Assembly (NCBI RefSeq): GCF_002778315.1
Contig: NZ_NESA01000003.1
Span: forward strand, 62,001 to 126,000
Direction of reading: 5' to 3'
From: Limnohabitans sp. JirII-31
Lineage (GTDB): Bacteria; Pseudomonadota; Gammaproteobacteria; Burkholderiales; Burkholderiaceae_C
DNA: 64,000 bases
The notes under the pieces are model-generated. The model was given only the letters and a program-made list of their open reading frames with translations, had not been told where the DNA came from and searched no databases. Positions 37,222 through 45,396 of the stretch are shown here, piece by piece (the stretch's first letter is position 1; the number at the start of each line of letters is the position of its first letter). Position numbers and translations under genes: made by a program.

Positions 37222-38586
37222 ATGAGTGTCAACATCACCTTCCTGGGCGGAACCGGCACGGTTACCGGCTCCAAGTATTTGGTTGAACATGCAGGTCAGC
37301 GCCTGCTGGTCGATTGCGGTTTGTTCCAAGGCTACAAGCAGCTGCGTTTGCGCAACTGGTCTCCCCTGCCGGTGGCGCCCCTGGACATACAGGCGGTCAT
37401 CCTGACGCATGCCCATTTGGACCACAGTGGTTATTTACCCTTGCTGGCACGTCAAGGCTTTCGGGGGCGCGTGCATGCCACGGCCGCCACCTGCGATTTG
37501 TGCGCGATCTTGTTGCCCGACAGTGGCCACCTGCAAGAAGAAGACGCGGCGTTTTTAAACCGCCATGGCATGTCCAAGCACAGCCCGGCCTTGCCGCTCT
37601 ACAGCAAGCGCGATGCGCTGATGAGTTTGGACTTGTTGCATGCCGAGACCCTAGGCCACACCTTCTCGCCCATCCCGGGCTGGAAGGCCACGTTCTCATC
37701 GGCAGGGCATATCTTGGGGGCGGCCAGTGTGCTGCTTGAAGTGGCTGGACGGCGCATTCTCTTCAGTGGTGATTTGGGTCGTCCCGACGACTTGCTGATG
37801 AACCCGCCCGATGCACCGCCCAATGCGGACACGGTGTTGATCGAGTCGACCTACGGCAACCGCGAACACCCGCACGAAAACGTCTTGGCGGAGTTGGGCC
37901 CGGCGCTCAAGAAAGTGTCAGCGCGCGGCGGCGTGGCCGTGGTGCCGGTGTTTGCGGTAGGACGCGCCCAGGCTTTGCTACACGCCATCGCCTTGCTCAA
38001 ACAGCGCGGCGATATCCCGCACAGCCTGCCCGTCTTTTTGGACAGCCCGATGGCTGTGCACACCACCGAGTTGATGCAACGCCACCCCGGCGCCCACCGG
38101 CTCGATGCACAAGCCCTCAAAGCCATGAAGCATGTGGCCACCATGGTGGAGACGCCCGAGCAATCGAAAGCCTTGTCCAAACGCCATGGACCTATGGTGA
38201 TTTTGTCGGCCAGTTGCATGGCCACGGGAGGACGGGTGCTGCACCACTTGGCGCACTACCTGCCGGATCACCGCAACATGGTGGTGCTCACGGGTTACCA
38301 AGCCCCAGGCACGCGTGGTGCAACCTTGGCCAATGGCGGCGCCACACTGCGCATCCACGGCCAAGAAGTGAGCGTTCAGGCCGAGGTGGTGCAACTTGAA
38401 TCGTCCTCGGCCCATGCCGATGCCAGCCAGTTGATGGGCTGGTTGCGTCGCATGAAAAAAAAGCCCGATCAGGTCTACGTGGTGCACGGCGAGCCCGAAG
38501 CCGCAGATGCCTTGCGCCAACAGATCGACCATGGCCTGGGATGGCGGGCCATGGTTCCCGAGCACAACAGCACTTGGCCCACCTGA
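37222..38586 (+). CDS. Beta-CASP metallo-beta-lactamase-fold RNA-processing-type hydrolase
   Basis: A 454-residue protein with the metallo-beta-lactamase motifs HAHLDHSG (motif 2), SAGHILGA (motif 3) and FSGDLGR (motif 4). The beta-CASP insertion contains ESTYGNREHP, SASCMATGGRVLHHLAH and SSAHADASQL, and the RMMBL-like end has VVHGEPEAADALR. These match bacterial YsxB/CPSF-73-like nucleases that cut or trim RNA. It is cytoplasmic. It starts 67 bases after dnaJ and is followed after 3 bases by the eptA-like gene, so co-transcription is likely. The RNA target is unknown. Confidence 0.88.
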   Translation: MSVNITFLGGTGTVTGSKYLVEHAGQRLLVDCGLFQGYKQLRLRNWSPLPVAPLDIQAVILTHAHLDHSGYLPLLARQGFRGRVHATAATCDLCAILLPDSGHLQEEDAAFLNRHGMSKHSPALPLYSKRDALMSLDLLHAETLGHTFSPIPGWKATFSSAGHILGAASVLLEVAGRRILFSGDLGRPDDLLMNPPDAPPNADTVLIESTYGNREHPHENVLAELGPALKKVSARGGVAVVPVFAVGRAQALLHAIALLKQRGDIPHSLPVFLDSPMAVHTTELMQRHPGAHRLDAQALKAMKHVATMVETPEQSKALSKRHGPMVILSASCMATGGRVLHHLAHYLPDHRNMVVLTGYQAPGTRGATLANGGATLRIHGQEVSVQAEVVQLESSSAHADASQLMGWLRRMKKKPDQVYVVHGEPEAADALRQQIDHGLGWRAMVPEHNSTWPT

Positions 38587-38589
38587 CCC

Positions 38590-40254
38590 ATGCGCATGAT
38601 GTTTTTAAATCCTCCTGAGCGTGCACCACGTTCAGCCTTGAGTCTGGTATTGCTGAGCAGCCTGTGGCTGGCTGTGGTGGGCAACATCGCCTTGTGGCAA
38701 ACCTTGTGGGCCTTGCCAGACCTGACAGGCTGGCGGGGAGTCGCTTTTGGGGGGGCGTTCGCGTTGATCATTGCCAGCGCGTTGACCGCCTTGCTGTCAC
38801 TCCTGGCATGGCGCTGGACCTTGAAGCCGGCCATCAGCTTCTTGCTGTTGTGTGCCGGGTTTGCCACCCACTACATGCTGAGCTATGGCATTGTGGTGGA
38901 CACGCCCATGCTGATCAATGTGTTGCAAACCGACAGCCGTGAAGCGCGCGACCAGCTGAGTGTGGGCTTGGGTCTGACCGTGGCCTGGGTGGCAGGCCTG
39001 CCCCTGTGGTGGCTGTGGCGTCAAACCTGGGCCCCCGTGCGCTGGGGCCAACAACTGCTGCGCAATGCGGGACTGTGTGTGGCTGCGCTATTGGTCATGC
39101 TGGGTGCCACCCAGTTGGTGTTTCAAGACTTTGCCTCGCTGATGCGCAACCACACCCAGTTGCGCTACCAAATCAACCCGCTCAACAGTGTGTATGCCAT
39201 TCTTGATTTGACGGTGATTCCGTCCGAACAACGCAGCGGCCCCATGCAAGCCTTGGGCGAAGATGCGCGCATCGCGGCACACACAGCCAAAAGTGCGGAC
39301 ACTGCACATCCGCCGCTGTTGGTGCTGGTTCTGGGCGAAACGGCACGCAGCAAAAACTTCTCGCTCAACGGTTATGAACGCCTGACCAACCCCCTGCTGG
39401 CCAAAGAGAACGTGGTGAGCTTTCGCCAGGTCACCTCCTGTGGCACCAGCACCGCCGAGTCGGTGCCGTGCATGTTCTCGCATCTTGGGCGAGAAGGGTT
39501 TGCCAAACGCAAAAACGAATCGGAAAACCTGCTCGATGTGTTGCAACGCGCGGGCTATGCGGTGCTGTGGATGGACAACCAATCGGGGTGCAAAGACCAG
39601 TGTGACCGTGTGCCCAACGTCAACACCTCTTCGCTCAACATCGCTGGCGAGTGTGAAGACGGCGAATGCCGTGACACCGTGATGCTCAAGCGCATTGACG
39701 CCGAGTTAGCCAAACTTCCGGCTGAAAAACGCGCACGCGGCACGGTGGTGGTGATGCACCAGATGGGCAGCCACGGACCCGCATACTACAAACGCACGCC
39801 GGTTGAATTTAAAAAATTCCAGCCTGAGTGCAAAGAAAATTCGCTGTCGCAATGTGACCGCCAGCAAGTGGTCAATGCGTATGACAACACCATCGTGTTC
39901 ACCGATTACTTTTTGTCGCGACTCATTGGGTGGCTGAAGACCCAAGAAACAAGCAGCTCGCCCGCCATGCTGTACGTGTCAGACCACGGTGAGTCGTTGG
40001 GCGAGAACAACCTCTACTTGCATGGACTGCCCTATGGCATGGCACCTGATGTGCAAAAACATGTGGCCATGATCAGTTGGCTGTCACCCGGCTTTGAGCG
40101 CTGGAGCGGTGTGAGCACCGCGTGTCTGAAGAACCAGCGTGACCGTGCGCTGTCGCACGACCATTTGTTTCACTCTGTCTTAGGTGCCATGGCCGTGCAA
40201 ACCAGCGTGTACCAGGCCGAGCGGGACCTCTTTGTGGCCTGTCAGGGCCGCTGA
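38590..40254 (+). CDS. eptA: Phosphoethanolamine transferase (EptA-like)
   Basis: Inner-membrane enzyme of 554 residues with about five N-terminal spans and a periplasmic sulfatase-like domain. It transfers phosphoethanolamine from phosphatidylethanolamine to lipid A or core sugars, lowering surface charge and susceptibility to cationic peptides. Motifs: LVLGETARSKNF (metal-binding Glu at 250), SCGTSTAESVPCMFSH (nucleophile Thr within the GTST motif, 286-288), WMDNQSGCKDQC with disulfide cysteines, and YVSDHGESLGENNLYLHG. All expected catalytic positions are present. It ends 4 bases before the convergent DUF1854 gene. Confidence 0.93.
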   Translation: MRMMFLNPPERAPRSALSLVLLSSLWLAVVGNIALWQTLWALPDLTGWRGVAFGGAFALIIASALTALLSLLAWRWTLKPAISFLLLCAGFATHYMLSYGIVVDTPMLINVLQTDSREARDQLSVGLGLTVAWVAGLPLWWLWRQTWAPVRWGQQLLRNAGLCVAALLVMLGATQLVFQDFASLMRNHTQLRYQINPLNSVYAILDLTVIPSEQRSGPMQALGEDARIAAHTAKSADTAHPPLLVLVLGETARSKNFSLNGYERLTNPLLAKENVVSFRQVTSCGTSTAESVPCMFSHLGREGFAKRKNESENLLDVLQRAGYAVLWMDNQSGCKDQCDRVPNVNTSSLNIAGECEDGECRDTVMLKRIDAELAKLPAEKRARGTVVVMHQMGSHGPAYYKRTPVEFKKFQPECKENSLSQCDRQQVVNAYDNTIVFTDYFLSRLIGWLKTQETSSSPAMLYVSDHGESLGENNLYLHGLPYGMAPDVQKHVAMISWLSPGFERWSGVSTACLKNQRDRALSHDHLFHSVLGAMAVQTSVYQAERDLFVACQGR

Positions 40255-40258
40255 GGCT

Positions 40259-40726
40259 TTACAAGAACCGGTCCAGCAGCTTGCGGGTGTGGCGGTCGAG
40301 CGAGGGCAAGTCGCGGATCAAGAACTGCACGCCGTGCGCGTCGGCCACGATCAAAGTGGTGGGGCTCAGGCGGCGAATGTCTTCTTCACCTTTGAGCACC
40401 AACTCTGTGGCACCTCGGTTGGTTTGCACCCGCCAAATGCTGGGCGTGGAAAAACTGTTCACACCATCCAGGCGCGTGATCTCGGGCATGAACTCACGCC
40501 CTTGCAAGGCCTGTTCGACCAAGCTGCGTTCATGTTCGGGCACTTGGGCCAAGTCATCGATCCAAACCAACTCTTTGCCCTCAGGGCTCAAGATGGAAAT
40601 GCTGCGCTGAGGCTCCGCAATTGGAAATGCCCGCACCACCACCGCACCCACATGCTGCGTGCCATCAGCCAGACGCACGATGAGTTTGCCAAAGGGGTCC
40701 AGGTTGAGTTGAAACGGGGCACTCAT
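40259..40726 (-). CDS. Cyanophycin-associated DUF1854 protein
   Basis: A 155-residue soluble protein, MSAPFQLNLDPFGKLIVRLADG at the start, containing RAFPIAEPQRSISILSPEGKELVWIDDLAQVPEHERSLVEQAL and IPSLDRHTRKLLDRFL-like C-terminal text. This is the DUF1854 family, which is linked to cyanophycin metabolism through its constant neighbourhood with this ABC transporter. It overlaps the stop of the transporter gene by 4 bases (ATGA), so the two proteins are made together. Function is unknown. A regulatory or adaptor subunit for the transporter is a reasonable guess. Confidence 0.88.
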   Translation of the reverse strand: MSAPFQLNLDPFGKLIVRLADGTQHVGAVVVRAFPIAEPQRSISILSPEGKELVWIDDLAQVPEHERSLVEQALQGREFMPEITRLDGVNSFSTPSIWRVQTNRGATELVLKGEEDIRRLSPTTLIVADAHGVQFLIRDLPSLDRHTRKLLDRFL

Positions 40727-43017
40727 GCCATCTCCTCGTCACGTGAACTGTCCAGCTTGACTTGCACCGCTTCGGCATTTTTGGCTTGGGCCTCGTACAA
40801 GCGCCAGTAGGCACCTTGGCGGGCCATGAGGGTGTCGTGGTCGCCCTCTTCCACCATCACGCCCTGCTCCATCACCACCAGACGGTCGGCTTTGTGCAAG
40901 GTCGACAAACGGTGGGCAATGGCAATGGTGGTGCGGCCTTGCACCAAGTTGTCCAGGGCCTTTTGAATTTCTTGCTCCGTCTCGGTGTCGACCGAGGCGG
41001 TGGCTTCGTCCAAGATCAAGATGCGCGGATTGATCAGCAAGGCACGTGCAATCGAAATGCGTTGGCGTTCGCCGCCGGACAAGCCCTGACCCCGTTCACC
41101 CACCAGCGAGTCGTAGCCCTGGGGCAAGCGCAAGATGAACTCGTGCGCATGGGCGGCACGGGCTGCGGCCACGATGTCCTCACGCGTGGCTTCAGGCACA
41201 CCGTAGGCAATGTTGTCGGCGATGGTGCCAAAGAACAAGAACGGCTCTTGCAGCACCAGGCCAATGTGGCTGCGGTAGTCCGACAAGGCAATGTTGCGGA
41301 TGTCGATGCCGTCCACCTTGATGGCACCTTCGCTCAAATCGTAGAAGCGGCAAATCAGGTTCACCAAGGTGCTCTTGCCTGAGCCGCTTTGGCCCACCAA
41401 ACCAATCATCTCGCCGGGGCGAATGCTGAGGTTCAGGTTGCGAATGACCGCACGGTTGCCATAGCGAAAACCTGCGTCTTGGATGTCGATGCGCCCTTGC
41501 AGCGGCGTTGGCAACTTTTGCGGTTGCGTGGCTTCGGGCACGCTGGAGACGTGGTCCAAAATTTCAAAAATACGTTTGGCACCCGCTGCCGCTTTTTGGG
41601 TGTGCGAGACGATGCGACTCATTGAATCGAGCCGTGTGTAAAAGCGCCCGATGTAGGCCAAGAAGGCAGTCAACACGCCGACGGTGATTTGGTGTTGCGA
41701 CACCAACCAAATACCAAAACCCCACACCACCAGCAAGCCCACCTCGGTCATCAGCGTGACGGTGGGCGAGAACAGCGACCACACAAAGTTGATGCGGTCG
41801 TTCACTGCCAGGTTGTGTTTGTTAGCGTCCCGAAAACGGTTGGCTTCGCGCTTTTCTTGCGCAAAGGCCTTGACCACGCGAATGCCGGGAATGGTGTCGG
41901 CCAACACGTTGGTCAACTCCGACCACACACGATCGATTTTTTCAAAGCCAGTGCGCAGCTTGTCGCGCACGGTGTGAATCAACCACACGATGAACGGCAG
42001 GGGTAGCAAAGTGGCAGCGGCCAAGTGCGCATCGATGCTGATCAGAATGGCAGAGGTCATCACAATCATCAGCACATCGGTCGCGAAGTCGAGCAGGTGC
42101 AGTGACAGGAACACGCAGATGCGGTCGGTCTCGGCGCCAATGCGGTTCATCAAGTCGCCGGTGCGGCGCCCGCCAAAGTATTCGAGCGACAAGCGCATGA
42201 GGTGCTCATACGCTGTGGTGCGCAGGTCCGCGCCGATGCGTTCGGACACCAAGGCCAAGATGTAGGTCTTGGCCCAGCCCAGGCACCACGCCAGCATGGC
42301 AGCACCCAACAAACCCCCCAGGTACATCGTGACCAAGGCGGTGTCGATGGGTTGGCCGTTTTGGAAAGGAATCAACACCTCGTCCATCAAAGGCATGGTC
42401 ATGTAGGGCGGCACCAAGGTGGCTGCCGTGGAGGCTAAGGTCAACAAAAAACCAGCCAACAAACGCCATTGGTAAGGACGGGCAAACCGCCACAATCGAA
42501 ACAAGCCCCAAGTGGAAAGCGGTGCATGCTGCTCGCGGTGACACACAGGACATTCATCGCCCGCGTGTTCGAGGATCAATTTGCATTGCGGGCAACGCGC
42601 CTCGGTTTGCGTTTGCAAGCTGGCGCCGTGGGTCAACACCTCGACACGCGCTGCGAATGTTTCTTGCAGACGCATCGCCGTCACGTTGTGGGTCAAGGTG
42701 AAGCGCCAGCTCGCCATGCGTTGCGCGCTGTTGAGCAAACTCAAGGTGCCCACACCGGCATGGTCGGTGTGTGTCATCACCAAGCCCGCCACGATGGGCC
42801 AGGACGACCATTGCAGCTCGGAACCAGCCGAGGAATTGGCTGAAAGCACCCGCTGGTCTGTCACAATCAGCAGCCCGCGCGCGAAATGCAAGTGGCTGTC
42901 TAAGTCAACCTCTAACCACGCTAAAACGTTTTCTTGAGGAGTCAGCTGCGCCAAGGCTGGAGTTTTCCAACCTTCCGGCAAGACGACGTTGGCGAAAGCC
43001 GATAGAAAAGAATTCAT
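40723..43017 (-). CDS. Cyanophycin-associated ABC half-transporter with N-terminal zinc ribbon
   Basis: A 764-residue protein. Residues 1-140 form a beta-rich (PH-like?) domain found in this family. A CPxC-x10-CPxC zinc ribbon is at C142, C145, C156 and C159. The six-span ABC exporter membrane domain follows from about residue 185, and the ATPase domain has Walker A GQSGSGKST at 542-550, LSGGE at 646-650 and Walker B ILILDE at 666-671. The half-transporter should homodimerise. It is divergent from the cphA' and cphA genes and overlaps the DUF1854 gene at its stop. Whether it moves a substrate for cyanophycin or has another role is not known. The fold is an exporter type, not a typical amino acid importer. 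Confidence 0.9.
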   Translation of the reverse strand: MNSFLSAFANVVLPEGWKTPALAQLTPQENVLAWLEVDLDSHLHFARGLLIVTDQRVLSANSSAGSELQWSSWPIVAGLVMTHTDHAGVGTLSLLNSAQRMASWRFTLTHNVTAMRLQETFAARVEVLTHGASLQTQTEARCPQCKLILEHAGDECPVCHREQHAPLSTWGLFRLWRFARPYQWRLLAGFLLTLASTAATLVPPYMTMPLMDEVLIPFQNGQPIDTALVTMYLGGLLGAAMLAWCLGWAKTYILALVSERIGADLRTTAYEHLMRLSLEYFGGRRTGDLMNRIGAETDRICVFLSLHLLDFATDVLMIVMTSAILISIDAHLAAATLLPLPFIVWLIHTVRDKLRTGFEKIDRVWSELTNVLADTIPGIRVVKAFAQEKREANRFRDANKHNLAVNDRINFVWSLFSPTVTLMTEVGLLVVWGFGIWLVSQHQITVGVLTAFLAYIGRFYTRLDSMSRIVSHTQKAAAGAKRIFEILDHVSSVPEATQPQKLPTPLQGRIDIQDAGFRYGNRAVIRNLNLSIRPGEMIGLVGQSGSGKSTLVNLICRFYDLSEGAIKVDGIDIRNIALSDYRSHIGLVLQEPFLFFGTIADNIAYGVPEATREDIVAAARAAHAHEFILRLPQGYDSLVGERGQGLSGGERQRISIARALLINPRILILDEATASVDTETEQEIQKALDNLVQGRTTIAIAHRLSTLHKADRLVVMEQGVMVEEGDHDTLMARQGAYWRLYEAQAKNAEAVQVKLDSSRDEEMA

Positions 43018-43182
43018 TCTGGATAGTTTCCGTACCGATTCGATGAATGTTCACCGACGTACGGTAAAAAATAGAAGCAGGAGCCAAGACTTTGTTGCAC
43101 CCGAGCACGATTGCAAATCATTGTATCGCCGCCTCTTTGGCGAACGCTGCCTGTCTTGTCCCCCACACCTTGCGCTGACACC

Positions 43183-45396
43183 ATGGCCTTCAAAGACATC
43201 CAAATTTTGCGCATGAACTATTTGCGCGGGCCCAACATCTGGACCTACCGTCCCATCATTGAAGCCCTGATCGACCTGGGCGAGATGGAAGACCACCCTT
43301 CCAACAAAATCGAGGGTTTCAACGACCGCCTCAACGCTTGGCTGCCTGGACTGGTGGAGCACCACTGCGGTGTGGGTCATCGTGGCGGCTTTTTGACCCG
43401 CTTGGTGGGTGGCACCTGGATGGGCCACATCATGGAGCACGTCTCCATCGAATTGCAGTTGTTGGCCGGCGCACGCGCCGAGTTTGGCAAAGCCCGCGAG
43501 ATCAGCAAGCGCGGTGTTTACAAAGTGGTGTTTCGTACCGAGCATGAAGAGCTGGGCCGTCAAAGCTTTTTGGCTGCTCGTGAAATTGTCATGGCGGCAG
43601 CCAACAACCTGCCACACGACATGGCGGCCACCATCAACCGCTTGAAGCAAATTGCCGACAAACATTGCTTGGGCCCCAGCACCGCCTGCATCGTCGACGC
43701 CGCCGTGGAGCGCAAAACCCCGTTCATTCGTTTGACCGAAGGTAACTTGGTGCAACTGGGCTATGGCGCACGCCAACGCCGCATCTGGACAGCGGAAACC
43801 GACCGCACCAGCGCGATTGCCGAAAGTATTTCCAGCGACAAAGACTTGACCAAACGCTTGTTGACGCAATGCGGCATTCCGGTGCCCGAAGGCCAACAGG
43901 TGGAGAGTGCCGACGAGGCCTGGGCAGCAGCCCAAGACATTGGTCTGCCCGTGGTGGTCAAGCCCTTGGACGGTAACCGTGGCTGGGGCGTGTCGCTGGA
44001 CGTGAACACCGAAGTCGGCGTGCGCGCCGCCTGGACCGCTGCCGAGAAAGAAGGCAGTAGCGTGTTGGTAGAGCGCTATGTGCGTGGCGACGAACACCGC
44101 GTGTTGGTGGTGGGTGACCGCGTGGTGGCCGCCACCCGTGGCGAAACCGCCTGCGTGATTGGCGACGGCATCTCCACCGTTGAGCAACTGATTGAATTGC
44201 AGGTCAACATTGACCCGCGCCGTGGAGAGTCAGAGGGTTACCCACTGGACACCATTCGCTTGCGCAGTCCACGTGGCGAGATGTCGCTGCTGGAAATCCA
44301 GCGTCAAGGCTTCGAGCCCGAGAGCGTGCCGGACAAAGGCAAAAGCGTGGTGGTGCAACGCAACGGCAACTTGAACATTGACGTGACCGACCAGGTGCAC
44401 CCCGACGTGGCCGCTGTGGCCACTTTGGCTGCGCGTGTGATTGGGCTCGACATTGCCGGCATCGACATCGTCACACAAGACATCACGCGCCCTCTGGAGC
44501 AAACCGGTGGTGCCATCATCGAGGTCAACGCAGGCCCCGGCTTGCTGATGCACATCAAACCCGCCAGCGGTCAACCTCGACCGGTGGGCAAAGCCATCGT
44601 GGAGCATTTGTTTGGTCCCAACGAATCGGGCCGCATTCCTGTGGTGGGGATTGTGGGGACACACCAAACCACCCAACTCTCGCAGCTGGTGGCCTGGTTG
44701 TTGCACCTCTCAGGCAAACGCACCGGCTTGGCCTGTCAAGACGGTTTGTACATGGACCAACACCATGTGGGCACCCAAGACGGGCGCAGCTTTGACGTGG
44801 CCGAGCGCTTGTTGATCAACCGTGCGCTGGACGCTGCGGTGTTTGAAAGCTCGCCCCTGCACATCCTCAACGAAGGCCTGGCCTACGACCGCTGCCAAGT
44901 GGGCGTGGTCACCGACATGCCCGCCACCGATGACGTGCTGATTCAATTGCACGACATCCAAACGCCGGAGCAAATGCGCACCGTCGTTCGCACGCAGGTC
45001 GACCTGGTGCTGCCCACCGGTGCAGCCGTGCTCAATGCCGACGATGCAGCGGTGGCTGGCTTGGCCGAGCTGAGCGACGGCGAAGTGATTTTTTACAGCA
45101 AGGACAGCGACAACCCGATCTTGGTGGCGCATCGCCAGCAAGGTGGACGCGCCGTGTACTGCAAAGAAGGCCATGTGGCCTTGGCGCGCGGCGACCAAGA
45201 AACCTTGTTGTTCCACCTCGACTTGGAGTTGATCGCACGCTTGCTCAAAGATGGCTTGCACATCACCACGCTGCTGGCCGCCGTGGCGACCGCTTGGTCG
45301 CTGGACATTGCCCCGCTGCTGATTCGTGCGGGATTGAAAAATTTTGGGCAAGCTGCCCACCAAGTCGCCAAAGACGTTGCAAGGATGAATGGCTGA
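43183..45396 (+). CDS. Cyanophycin synthetase paralogue CphA' (degenerate)
   Basis: A 737-residue CphA homologue. The ATG at 43183 is chosen because it aligns with the CphA N-terminus (MAFKDIQILRMNYLRGPNIW). It keeps the N-terminal and ATP-grasp domains, with the KPLDGNRGWGV loop. It lacks the STGGTA loop that CphA has at 378-383: here residues 391-400 run straight from NGNLNI into DVTD. The Mur ligase P-loop is GTHQTTQ (492-498) in place of GTNGKTT, and the C-terminal Mur domain is missing, so the protein is 121 residues shorter than CphA. Known relatives are CphA2-type enzymes with inactive Mur domains. It may act as a scaffold or a dipeptide-using polymerase. The last base overlaps the cphA start. 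Confidence 0.85.
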   Translation: MAFKDIQILRMNYLRGPNIWTYRPIIEALIDLGEMEDHPSNKIEGFNDRLNAWLPGLVEHHCGVGHRGGFLTRLVGGTWMGHIMEHVSIELQLLAGARAEFGKAREISKRGVYKVVFRTEHEELGRQSFLAAREIVMAAANNLPHDMAATINRLKQIADKHCLGPSTACIVDAAVERKTPFIRLTEGNLVQLGYGARQRRIWTAETDRTSAIAESISSDKDLTKRLLTQCGIPVPEGQQVESADEAWAAAQDIGLPVVVKPLDGNRGWGVSLDVNTEVGVRAAWTAAEKEGSSVLVERYVRGDEHRVLVVGDRVVAATRGETACVIGDGISTVEQLIELQVNIDPRRGESEGYPLDTIRLRSPRGEMSLLEIQRQGFEPESVPDKGKSVVVQRNGNLNIDVTDQVHPDVAAVATLAARVIGLDIAGIDIVTQDITRPLEQTGGAIIEVNAGPGLLMHIKPASGQPRPVGKAIVEHLFGPNESGRIPVVGIVGTHQTTQLSQLVAWLLHLSGKRTGLACQDGLYMDQHHVGTQDGRSFDVAERLLINRALDAAVFESSPLHILNEGLAYDRCQVGVVTDMPATDDVLIQLHDIQTPEQMRTVVRTQVDLVLPTGAAVLNADDAAVAGLAELSDGEVIFYSKDSDNPILVAHRQQGGRAVYCKEGHVALARGDQETLLFHLDLELIARLLKDGLHITTLLAAVATAWSLDIAPLLIRAGLKNFGQAAHQVAKDVARMNG

